The translations under genes and the position numbers were made by a program. From Pseudomonadota bacterium (GTDB taxonomy: Bacteria > Myxococcota > Myxococcia > Myxococcales > Anaeromyxobacteraceae), in the NCBI GenBank assembly GCA_023428085.1, contig JAEYZK010000135.1, positions 1-8,407 on the forward strand: a DNA stretch of 8,407 nt. The letters run 5' to 3'. How positions within the stretch are numbered: position 1 is the stretch's first letter; every line of letters begins with the position of its first letter. The notes beneath the pieces are model-generated. The model was not told where the DNA came from, did no database searches, and saw nothing but the letters and a program-made list of their open reading frames with translations. Positions 1 to 5,422 of this stretch are shown one piece after another.

Positions 1-159
1 CAGCGCGGAGTCCTGGCAGAGCGAACCAACGCCGACCTACGAGTGCACCGAGGGCTGGACCGCCTCAACGTCCGGGGACTCGAGAAGGTGAAGACGGTCG
101 TGCTCCTCGCTGCCTTGAGCTTCAACCTTCTGCGACTGGTGGGGACCGGACTGCTGTAG
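1..159 (+). CDS. Transposase C-terminal end (partial, DDE superfamily)
   Basis: Reading from base 1, frame 1 stays open for 52 codons and ends at TAG (157-159); the start lies left of the window. The residues read as the end of a DDE transposase of the IS1182/IS5 type (DDE_Tnp_1). There is an AERTNADLR segment, whose glutamate (visible residue 7) is the likely third catalytic acid, then a GL.RL..RGLEKV segment, then a hydrophobic LLAALSFNLLRL tail. In these families the last glutamate is followed by just such a basic, leucine-rich tail. The enzyme would cut and join the ends of its own insertion sequence. GC looks lower than in the neighbouring genes, which fits foreign DNA. The family call comes from remembered motif shape, and intactness cannot be judged from the 3' end. 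Confidence 0.75.
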   Translation, partial: QRGVLAERTNADLRVHRGLDRLNVRGLEKVKTVVLLAALSFNLLRLVGTGLL

Positions 160-312
160 CCGAGACGGGGCCCGCTCGGCTCCAACGGCCTGGAGACGAG
201 TGACCAAGCGGGCGCCGCGGGACGGACGCCCACTGGACGCGAGAAGACCGAAAGTCATCGAAGAGAGACTTGTCGGTTCGGCCAAGGCGATACCTTCACG
301 GTCCCTGAGCCG
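160..312. mobile_element. Probable right end of the insertion sequence
   Basis: This is the space between the transposase stop and the stop of the SIMPL gene. Just after the transposase stop there is a 7-bp inverted repeat (158-164 with 175-181) around a 10-base loop, without a following T-run. The segment is less GC-rich than the flanking host genes and I see no coding frame in it that I would support. The right terminal inverted repeat and target duplication should lie here, but the left IS end is outside the window, so I cannot place the boundary. Confidence 0.4.
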
Positions 313-1053
313 TCACCGGATCGCGTACACCACGTCCACCCGCGCCGTGAGCTCGAGCTCGCCCGGCGAGACCGCCGCGCCCCCGGCGTCGGCGGCCTCC
401 ATGCTCCGCATCATCTGCGGCTTGAACATGGGGATCGGCGCCATCCCGCCGGACTCGCCGAGCTGGAGGACGTCGCCCAGCGTCACGCCCGCCGCCTTCG
501 CGAGGGCCTCGGCCTTGACGCGCGCGGCGGCGTAGGCGGCGGCGAGGGCGCGGGCGCGCTCCGGGTTCGGATCGTCCTTCTCGAAGGTGAGCCCCCGCAG
601 CGCGTTGGCGCCGGCGGCGGTGACGCGATCGAGCGCCGGGCCGAGGCGCTCGAGGTTGCGGACCGTGACGCGGACCTCGTCGTTCACGGTGTACCCGGTG
701 ATCGGGCCGGGGCGATCGTTCTTCCAGGGCCGCTCGACCTGCACGTCGTGGCGGGTCGTCTGGACGTCCTTCTCGGCGATGCCGGCCTCGGAGAGCGCCG
801 CGAGCAGCTTGCGCATCCGCGCGTTCGCGTCGCGCGTGACGCGGGCGAGGTCGGGCCCGGTGGCCTCCACGCCCGTGGTGAGGACGGCGACGTCGGGGCG
901 CACCCGGACGCTGCCTTCGCCCGAGACGTGCAGCACGCGTGGCGCTCCGGGGAGAGGCGGCTGGGGCTGCGCCTGCGTCTGCGCGACCGCGAGGAGCGGA
1001 GAGGAGAGCGTCGCGCAGGCGAGCGCTGCGAGGACGGACGGGCGGTGAGGCAT
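313..1053 (-). CDS. SIMPL (DUF541) domain protein, exported
   Basis: This encodes a 246-residue protein with an N-terminal signal peptide (basic MPHRP, hydrophobic stretch to about residue 22, probable cleavage after AVA near residue 25). The SIMPL/DUF541 domain fills the rest. It opens with VSGEGSVRVRPDVAVLTTGV (about 43-62), carries the usual repeated 'leading to T.. V.. ' strands, and has the GYTVNDEVRVTVRNLE strand (120-135) and the RA.ALAAAYAAARVKAEALAKAAGV helix (167-190). It ends in a short strand (VDVVYAIR), as usual for the family. SIMPL proteins such as Brucella BP26 are periplasmic or outer-membrane-associated; their molecular role is poorly defined, with links to oxidative and envelope stress. 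The ATG at 1053 is chosen because the signal peptide begins there and GGAG (1063-1066 on the complement) lies 9 bases upstream; a longer in-frame extension to 1164 lacks family similarity. It is divergent from the aldo/keto reductase. Confidence 0.9.
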   Translation of the reverse strand: MPHRPSVLAALACATLSSPLLAVAQTQAQPQPPLPGAPRVLHVSGEGSVRVRPDVAVLTTGVEATGPDLARVTRDANARMRKLLAALSEAGIAEKDVQTTRHDVQVERPWKNDRPGPITGYTVNDEVRVTVRNLERLGPALDRVTAAGANALRGLTFEKDDPNPERARALAAAYAAARVKAEALAKAAGVTLGDVLQLGESGGMAPIPMFKPQMMRSMEAADAGGAAVSPGELELTARVDVVYAIR

Positions 1054-1201
1054 GAGATCGGGCTCCGGGGTTCGAGGTGGTCTGCGGACAAGAACGCGCG
1101 CCGGCGGCGTTCGATCCAGACCCTCGCGGGGTACACCTCCCGAGCCCGGGCGCCCCCGCGCCAACCGTGAAATCCCCGGCGGCCGTCGCTAGCCTTCGGC
1201 C
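1054..1201. promoter_or_regulatory. Divergent intergenic region between SIMPL and reductase genes
   Basis: These 148 bases separate two genes that start away from each other, so promoters in both directions must lie here or overlap the 5' ends. I find no convincing -35/-10 pair, operator palindrome or riboswitch by eye. A Shine-Dalgarno GGAG for the SIMPL gene is present at 1063-1066 (complement). No comparable site precedes the reductase ATG. Confidence 0.5.
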
Positions 1202-2086
1202 ATGGCCCACGACGTCTCGGCGAGCGGCACCTTCTCCCTCGGAGAAGGGCTGGAAGTGCACCGGCTCGGCTTCGGCGCGATGCGCGTGACGGGCCCCGGG
1301 ATCTGGGGCCCGCCGGAGGATCGCCCGGAGGCGCTCCGGACCCTGAAGCGCGTGCCCGCGCTCGGCATCGACTTCGTCGACACCGCGGACAGCTACGGAC
1401 CGTACGACAGCGAGGAGCTGCTCGCCGAGGCGCTGGCGCCGTACCCGCGCGGCCTGGTGATCGCGACCAAGGGCGGCCTCGTGCGCCACGGGCCCGGCAA
1501 GTGGCTGCCGGTCGGGAGACCCGAGTACTTGCGCCAGTGCGCGCTCATGAGCGCGAAGCGGCTCCGGGTCGAGCGGATCGATCTGTGGCAGTACCACCGC
1601 CCCGATCCGAAGGTCCCCCGCGACGAGGTGTACGCCGCCATGGCGGAGCTGCAGCGGGACGGGATCGTCCGCCACCTCGGGCTCTCGAACGTGAGCGTGG
1701 ACGAGATCCAGGCGGCGCGCCGCCACTTCCGCGTGGTCACGGTGCAGAACCTCTACAACCTCGCCGACCGGGCCAGCGAGGACGTGCTCTCCTACTGCGA
1801 GAAGGAGGGGATCGGCTTCATCCCCTGGCGGCCCCTCGACGTCGGCCCCCTCGGCGCGCCGGGCGGCCCCGTCGAGGAGATCGCGCGGCGGTACCGCGTC
1901 ACTCCCGGTGCGATCGCGCTCGCGTGGCTCCTCCGCCGCAGCCCGGTGATGCTCCCCATCCCCGGCACCGGCAAGGTGAAGCACCTCGAGGAGAACGTCG
2001 CGGCGGCGCAGGTGCAGCTCTCCGACGACGAGTTCCGCCTCCTCGACGAGAAGGGGCGCGAGGCCGCTCGCACCCGCGGGCGCTGA
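1202..2086 (+). CDS. Aldo/keto reductase (YdbC/PdxI-like)
   Basis: This is a 294-residue NADPH-dependent aldehyde/ketone reductase with a (beta/alpha)8 fold, predicted cytoplasmic. The catalytic tetrad is visible: Asp60 and Tyr65 in FVDTADSYG, Lys90 in ATKGG, and His132 in QYHRPD. GLSNV (160-164) is the nicotinamide-contact segment, and PIPGTGKVKHLEEN (252-265) is the C-terminal cofactor phosphate-binding segment. The N-terminus, RLGFGAM followed by GPGIWGPPEDR, strongly resembles E. coli YdbC, which to my knowledge is a pyridoxal reductase (PdxI). A role in vitamin B6 salvage is therefore possible but not shown; the substrate is open. The ATG at 1202 fits the family's N-terminal length, although no good Shine-Dalgarno precedes it. 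The gene converges on the cyclase gene, with only 36 bases between the two stops. Confidence 0.93.
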   Translation: MAHDVSASGTFSLGEGLEVHRLGFGAMRVTGPGIWGPPEDRPEALRTLKRVPALGIDFVDTADSYGPYDSEELLAEALAPYPRGLVIATKGGLVRHGPGKWLPVGRPEYLRQCALMSAKRLRVERIDLWQYHRPDPKVPRDEVYAAMAELQRDGIVRHLGLSNVSVDEIQAARRHFRVVTVQNLYNLADRASEDVLSYCEKEGIGFIPWRPLDVGPLGAPGGPVEEIARRYRVTPGAIALAWLLRRSPVMLPIPGTGKVKHLEENVAAAQVQLSDDEFRLLDEKGREAARTRGR

Positions 2087-2100
2087 GCCGGTCGAAGGGC
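2083..2100. repeat. Copy of the dispersed 'TGAGC..GTCGAAGG' intergenic repeat
   Basis: The sequence around the reductase stop codon reads GCTGAGCCGGTCGAAGGGC (2082-2100). It matches the core of a short repeat widespread between genes of high-GC bacteria (CTGAGC-n-GTCGAAGG type). The TGA at 2084-2086 is supplied by the repeat itself. A related core occurs at 3282-3318. The family assignment is from memory of the motif. Confidence 0.45.
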
Positions 2101-2122
2101 GCGCCCGGGGCCCCGCGGGGCG
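2101..2122. terminator. GC-rich inverted repeat between convergent genes
   Basis: Between the reductase stop and the cyclase stop there is a GC-only inverted repeat (CGCCC at 2102-2106 pairing with GGGCG at 2118-2122, with nested GGGGCCCC). It could fold in transcripts from either side. No T-run follows in either direction, so a role in termination is inferred only from its position. Confidence 0.25.
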
Positions 2123-2764
2123 TCAGTCCTCGAGGAGGACGCGCGCGGGCGCGCCGTCCGCGCCCTGGAGGAGCGCCGGGAGGCAGTAGAGCCGGTACCG
2201 GCCGGGGTTCACGCGGCGGAGATCGAGCCCCTCGATCGCCACGATCCCCGCGCCGAGCAGCGCCCGGTGCGTGATCGGCGCCTCGGCCTTCGGCGGCTCG
2301 ATCGACAGGTAGTCGATCCCGACGAGCTTCACGCCGCGGTCCACCAGCCACGCCGCCGCGTCGTGCCCGATGCCGGCGTAGTCCCAGTCGAAGGCGTCGC
2401 GCGAGAACATCGGGCGCGGGCCGGTGCTGTTGCGGGTGCGGAGGAGCAGCCGCTCCGGCGCCGGGCGGGGAGAGGGGAAGAGCGCCTCGAGGTCCGCCGC
2501 CCGGACGTCCGGGGCGCCGGGCACCGCCACGACCTCGCACGGGCCGACCAGGGCGTCGAGCGGGAGCGCCTCGACCGTCTTGCCGCCTTCGATGAAGTGC
2601 TCCGGCGCGTCCACGTGCGTGCCGGTGTGGAGCGCGAGGGTGAGCTTGCGCACCTCGGCGGCGTCGCCCTGGGCGCGCGACTTGATGCGCTCGAGCTTCG
2701 GGCCGTCTTCGCCGGGGTAGGTGGGCATGCCGGCGCGGAGGAGCACGGTGACGTCGTGGAGCAT
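2123..2764 (-). CDS. Cyclase family protein (kynurenine formamidase-like metal hydrolase)
   Basis: This encodes a 213-residue, probably cytoplasmic, metal-dependent hydrolase of the cyclase superfamily, which includes kynurenine formamidase KynB, isatin hydrolase and polyketide cyclase-like enzymes. The signature HTGTHVDAPEHF is at 46-57. By comparison with KynB, His46, His50 and Asp52 are metal ligands and His56 is the catalytic base. Further matches are VGIDYLSIE (148-156) and the C-terminal His166/Glu178 pair in ITHRALL...VAIEGLDL. KynB itself hydrolyses N-formylkynurenine, but no kynurenine-pathway gene lies nearby, so the substrate is undecided. The ATG at 2764 is chosen because family members begin with a short DVTVLL strand and GGAG (2769-2772, complement) lies 4 bases upstream. 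An in-frame extension to 2869 is arginine-rich and unlike the family. Confidence 0.92.
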   Translation of the reverse strand: MLHDVTVLLRAGMPTYPGEDGPKLERIKSRAQGDAAEVRKLTLALHTGTHVDAPEHFIEGGKTVEALPLDALVGPCEVVAVPGAPDVRAADLEALFPSPRPAPERLLLRTRNSTGPRPMFSRDAFDWDYAGIGHDAAAWLVDRGVKLVGIDYLSIEPPKAEAPITHRALLGAGIVAIEGLDLRRVNPGRYRLYCLPALLQGADGAPARVLLED

Positions 2765-2947
2765 GGTGCTCCAGCGTAGCGAGAGCCGCGGCGCGGCGGA
2801 AGAGGAGACCCGAGAGGCGCGAGCGAGCGAGCGCGTGAGACGCCGGCGTCCCACGCGCGCCGGAGCCATCGCACCTCGGCCCGCGCCGCGAGAGCCGAAG
2901 AACTACGCCGAAGTCCGGGCGACCCAGCGGGGCGCCTTCCTCGGGAC
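2765..2947. other. Upstream region of the cyclase gene, no gene seen
   Basis: This is the left third of a 611-bp gap between the cyclase start and the aldolase start. It contains the cyclase ribosome-binding site and presumably its promoter, plus a few GCGA units in tandem around 2819-2834. I see no coding frame with family resemblance, no tRNA and no clear promoter hexamers. Confidence 0.4.
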
Positions 2948-2976
2948 TTCACGTCGCCGACGAATGGGCGTAACGT
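2948..2976 (+). promoter_or_regulatory. Candidate promoter for the structured RNA
   Basis: TTCACG (2948-2953) and TAACGT (2971-2976) are spaced by exactly 17 bases. They match the sigma-70 consensus at 4 of 6 and 3 of 6 positions, including the conserved T, A and final T of the -10 box. Transcription would begin near 2983, just ahead of the first hairpin. By itself a match this weak is expected by chance; it gains weight only from the hairpins and terminator downstream. Confidence 0.3.
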
Positions 2977-2982
2977 TTCTCT

Positions 2983-3147
2983 CGAAGCAGCAACACTGCG
3001 CGGGAGGCTGAGATAGAGGAACCGTCGACGTCACCGACATACTCGCAGTCTCCACCGGCCTAGGCCGGATCGGCGTCCACCCGAGGACGCCCAAGCAGAA
3101 CGAAGAAGCGAGAACGGAAAGAGGCCCTGTGACGGGCCTCTTTCCTT
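2983..3147 (+). ncRNA. Candidate structured non-coding RNA ending in a terminator
   Basis: About 165 bases, clearly poorer in G+C than either flank, fold into a row of hairpins. These are 2987-2990 with 2996-2999 (4 bp); 3003-3009 with 3047-3053 (7 bp including one G-U), extended by GAG/CTC and enclosing a 4-bp GTCG/CGAC hairpin; the 14-base palindrome 3055-3068; 3072-3078 with 3085-3091 (7 bp, 6-base loop); and finally the 12-bp terminator 3116-3145. There is no open frame with plausible codon use and no tRNA T-arm, SRP or tmRNA hallmark. A rod with a central bubble, as in 6S RNA, is not what I see. It could be a small regulatory RNA or an untranslated leader. Evidence is from hand-folding only; the 5' end is inferred from a weak promoter. 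Confidence 0.4.
3116..3145 (+). terminator. Strong, bidirectional-looking intrinsic terminator
   Basis: A perfect 12-bp stem (3116-3127 with 3134-3145) encloses the 6-base loop TGTGAC. The core is GAGGCCC/GGGCCTC, flanked by GGAAA on the left and TTTCC TTGT on the right, so a T-rich tail follows the GC core when read on either strand. No recognised protein gene ends just before it on the + strand, which is the main reason to suspect an RNA gene upstream. It also isolates the downstream operon from leftward or rightward read-through. Confidence 0.8.
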
Positions 3148-3156
3148 GTCAATCTA

Positions 3157-3346
3157 GCGGGGGCTGCGCCCCCGCCCCAGGGGCGGAGCTCCTGGGGCCC
3201 CACCCCTGCTGCGCGGATCCCTGGGCCGTGCTCGCCGCTTCGCGGCTGCGCCGGCTGCCCTCTCCGGTGTCCCGCTCAGCCTGAGCGTAGCGGCGCGCCA
3301 GCGCCGCGGAGTCGAAGGCCGTCCCTCCCCCGCGCTGCGCGCGGGG
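3157..3346. repeat. Cluster of REP-like GC hairpins
   Basis: Several hairpins are packed between the terminator and the aldolase gene: 3157-3175 (8-bp stem, TGC loop); 3175-3181 with 3191-3197; 3234-3238 with 3242-3246; 3273-3278 with 3282-3287 (CGCTCA/TGAGCG); 3290-3296 with 3301-3307; and 3328-3346 (again an 8-bp stem with TGC loop). The first and last share the same geometry, and GGGGCCCC(C)ACCC follows close behind both (near 3194 and 3343), which suggests a duplicated unit. The TGAGCG...GAGTCGAAGG segment (3282-3317) resembles the dispersed repeat at 2083-2100. There is no coding potential on the + strand. The elements may be mobile REP-type repeats, or may act on mRNA stability of the downstream operon. 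Confidence 0.55.
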
Positions 3347-3375
3347 CCCCCACCCTGCGTGACGCGGTCGGCGAT

Positions 3376-4380
3376 ATGTTCACTCGCATGAAGAGCCTCG
3401 ACCGGAAGCTGCGCGCCATCCTCGACGGCCGGTACACGCCGGACCACTTCATCCTCGCCGACGCGAAGGACGCCGACATGGCGTGGGGCGTCGCGGCCGC
3501 GGGGCCGGCGCGGAGCGAGGACGGGACGCCGGCGGCCGGGCGGCGGTACCGCACGCGGCCGGAGTTCCTGGAGGCCATGCGGGCGATCGTGCGGCAGGGC
3601 GAGCAGGACGTGCTCCTCGCCTCGGCCTCCAACGGCGAGGTGCTCGCGCGCGAGGGGCTGTTCGAGGGCGGCCCGGTGACGCTCGCGATCCGCGCGAACG
3701 ACGCGACCGACATCTGGCGTCCGCGCGGGCACGCCTACGAGCACGAGCCCTCGCGGCCCTTCCGCACGGCCAGCCTCGAGGCGGTGAAGCCGTTCTGCGA
3801 TCTCGGCCTGTACTCGGTGACCTTCAACAACCAGCTCGCCCACGACGTCGCGTCGCTCGAGGCCTACGCGCGGTTCCGCGCCGAGGCGGCGCGGGTGCAG
3901 CTCCGGCACTTCCTCGAGGTCTTCAACCCGAACGCGCCCGCCGGGCTCGGGCCGGCCGACGTCCCGCACTTCGTGAACGACTCCATCGCCCGGGCGCTCG
4001 CCGGGGTGACCGCCGGGGAGCGGCCGCTGTTCCTCAAGGTGGCCTACAACGGCCCGGCGGCGCTCGAGGAGCTCGTCACGTACGACCCGACGCTCGTCGT
4101 GGGCGTGCTCGGCGGGGCGGCGGGGACGACCCGCGACTGCTACGAGCTCCTCGCGCAGGCGGAGCGGCACGGGGCGCGCGTGGCGCTCTTCGGTCGCAAG
4201 ATCAACGTGGCGGAGTCGCCGCTCGACCTCGTGGCGCTCATGCGGCCGGTGCTCCGGCGGGAGCTGAGCCCGGAGGAGGCGGTCCGCGCGTACCACGGCG
4301 CCCTGGCGCGGAGGAGGCTCCGCCCGGCGCGCGCGCTCGAGGACGACCTGCAGCTCACCGAGGCCGCGCTGAAGGGGTGA
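3376..4380 (+). CDS. Class I aldolase-like TIM-barrel protein
   Basis: This 334-residue, predicted cytoplasmic protein looks like a member of the DeoC/FbaB/LacD class I aldolase superfamily. An early strand carries ADAKDADMAWG (28-38). A late strand carries LFLKVAYNG (218-226), in which Lys221 is the likely Schiff-base lysine. The glycine-rich loops GVLGGAAGTTRD (243-254) and FGRKINVAE (272-280) follow, as expected for a substrate-phosphate site. Other distinctive segments are GLYSVTFNN (144-152) and HFLEVFNPN (178-186). I recognise a conserved family but no characterised member. It would cleave a phosphorylated sugar made by the kinase encoded 7 bp downstream. Start: ATG 3376 gives MFTRMKSLDRKL; the ATG at 3388 is equally possible and begins directly at the conserved part. 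Neither has a good Shine-Dalgarno. Function is inferred from fold and context. Confidence 0.8.
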   Translation: MFTRMKSLDRKLRAILDGRYTPDHFILADAKDADMAWGVAAAGPARSEDGTPAAGRRYRTRPEFLEAMRAIVRQGEQDVLLASASNGEVLAREGLFEGGPVTLAIRANDATDIWRPRGHAYEHEPSRPFRTASLEAVKPFCDLGLYSVTFNNQLAHDVASLEAYARFRAEAARVQLRHFLEVFNPNAPAGLGPADVPHFVNDSIARALAGVTAGERPLFLKVAYNGPAALEELVTYDPTLVVGVLGGAAGTTRDCYELLAQAERHGARVALFGRKINVAESPLDLVALMRPVLRRELSPEEAVRAYHGALARRRLRPARALEDDLQLTEAALKG

Positions 4381-4382
4381 GG
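4379..4382 (+). promoter_or_regulatory. Ribosome binding site overlapping the aldolase stop
   Basis: GAGG overlaps the TGA of the aldolase gene and lies 5 bases before the kinase ATG at 4388. A ribosome ending the aldolase would thus uncover or occupy the start of the next gene, pointing to translational coupling. Confidence 0.6.
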
Positions 4383-4387
4383 TCGCC

Positions 4388-5413
4388 ATGCGCCGGGGCG
4401 TCCTGTGCGGCGGCTCGATCATGGTCGACGTCAACAAGACGATCGACCGCTGGCCCGAGGAGGACGGGATCGCCTTCCTCGAGGGCGAGACCAGCGACTC
4501 CGGCGGCCCCGGGTTCAACCTCGCGGTGGATCTCGCGCGCCTCGGGGCGCCGTTCCCGGTCGAGGTGGTCGGGGTGCTGGGCGACGACGCGCACGGCGCG
4601 CTCGTCCGGGAGGTCTGCCGCGCGAACGGCCTGGGCGCGGCGGGCCTCACGACGCTCCCCGGCCTCCGCACCTCGCACACGGACGTCATGATCGTGAAGG
4701 AGGACGGCCGGCGGACCTTCTTCCACGATCCCGGCGCGAACGCGGTCCTCGCGCCGGAGCACTTCGACCTCGCGCGGAGCGCGGCGCGGATCCTCCACCT
4801 CGGGGCGCCCGGGATCCACGCGGCGATGGACCGCGCGCGCCCGGGCGGCAACGGCTGGGCCGAGGTCCTCTCCGCCGCGCGCGCCGCAGGGATGTGGACC
4901 AACCTCGAGCTCGTGACGCTCGTCCCGGAGCGGCAGCGGGCGCTCGCGCTCCCATGCCTCCCGCACCTCGACAGCCTGATCGTGAACGAGCTCGAGGCCG
5001 GGGCGCTCGCCGGGATCGAGACGCACCGGGACGGGGCGCCGGACCTCGACCGCGCCGAGGCCGCCGCCCGCCGGCTCCTCGCGCTCGGCGTCCGCGAGCT
5101 CGCGGTGGTCCACTTCCCGGCCGGCGCCGCCGCGGCCGTCCGCGGCGGGCGCACGTTCCGGCAGGGCTCGGTCCGGGTGCCGCCCGCCGAGGTGAAGAGC
5201 ACCAACGGCGCCGGCGACGCCTTCGCCGCCGGCGTGGTGCTCGGGGTGCACGAGGGCTGGCCCGTCGAGCGGTGCCTCGAGGCCGGTGTCTGCGTCGCCG
5301 CCGTGAGCCTCGGGGCGTTCAGCACCTCGGGCGCCATTCGCCCGATCGAGGAGTGCGTCGCGTACGGGCGCGCGCGGGGGTTCCGCGGGACGGGCGCGCA
5401 GGGGACGTCGTAG
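4388..5413 (+). CDS. PfkB/ribokinase-family sugar kinase
   Basis: This is a 341-residue ATP-dependent carbohydrate kinase, cytoplasmic. The PfkB hallmarks are complete. The substrate-binding glycine motif SGGPGFNLAVDLARLG is at 38-53, the beta-lid and sugar region includes RTSHTDVMIV and DPGAN (94-118), the NxxE magnesium motif is Asn200-Glu203, and the anion hole/catalytic motif NGAGDAFAAG (273-282) contains catalytic base Asp277. Length is typical for the ribokinase branch. Members phosphorylate ribose, fructose-like ketoses, tagatose-6-phosphate, adenosine or pseudouridine; the substrate cannot be read from sequence. It sits between an aldolase and an ADP-ribosylglycohydrolase, so the likely job is to make the sugar phosphate that the aldolase cleaves. 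The ATG at 4388 is supported by GAGG 5 bases upstream and by the normal N-terminal strand MRRGVLCGGSIMVDVN. Confidence 0.93.
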   Translation: MRRGVLCGGSIMVDVNKTIDRWPEEDGIAFLEGETSDSGGPGFNLAVDLARLGAPFPVEVVGVLGDDAHGALVREVCRANGLGAAGLTTLPGLRTSHTDVMIVKEDGRRTFFHDPGANAVLAPEHFDLARSAARILHLGAPGIHAAMDRARPGGNGWAEVLSAARAAGMWTNLELVTLVPERQRALALPCLPHLDSLIVNELEAGALAGIETHRDGAPDLDRAEAAARRLLALGVRELAVVHFPAGAAAAVRGGRTFRQGSVRVPPAEVKSTNGAGDAFAAGVVLGVHEGWPVERCLEAGVCVAAVSLGAFSTSGAIRPIEECVAYGRARGFRGTGAQGTS

Positions 5414-5422
5414 AGTCGGCGC

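Noticed and set aside
296..1984. Long minus-strand open frame of about 560 codons across the SIMPL and reductase genes
   Set aside because: It runs in another frame over the SIMPL gene and antisense to the reductase, is rich in Arg/Ala/Pro/Gly, and has no family motifs; this is expected where third positions are almost all G or C.
2816..2836. GCGA tandem repeat before the cyclase gene
   Set aside because: It has only about three units, within what chance allows in such GC-rich DNA.
3003..3054. tRNA or tRNA remnant (7-bp acceptor-like stem followed by ACC)
   Set aside because: Only 37 bases lie between the two strands of the stem, there is no T-arm GTTC-purine-A motif, and CCA is not encoded.
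2903..3094. Small minus-strand frame of 63 codons across the structured segment
   Set aside because: It has no ribosome site that stands out and no similarity I recognise, and it overlaps the hairpins that better explain the segment.
2983..3147. 6S RNA, SRP RNA or tmRNA
   Set aside because: The fold is a row of separate hairpins, not the single rod with a central bubble of 6S RNA; the SRP GGAAG/GCAGCC loops and a tmRNA tag frame are absent.
3157..3346. CRISPR array
   Set aside because: The hairpins differ in sequence and spacing, and there are no regular repeats with unique spacers.
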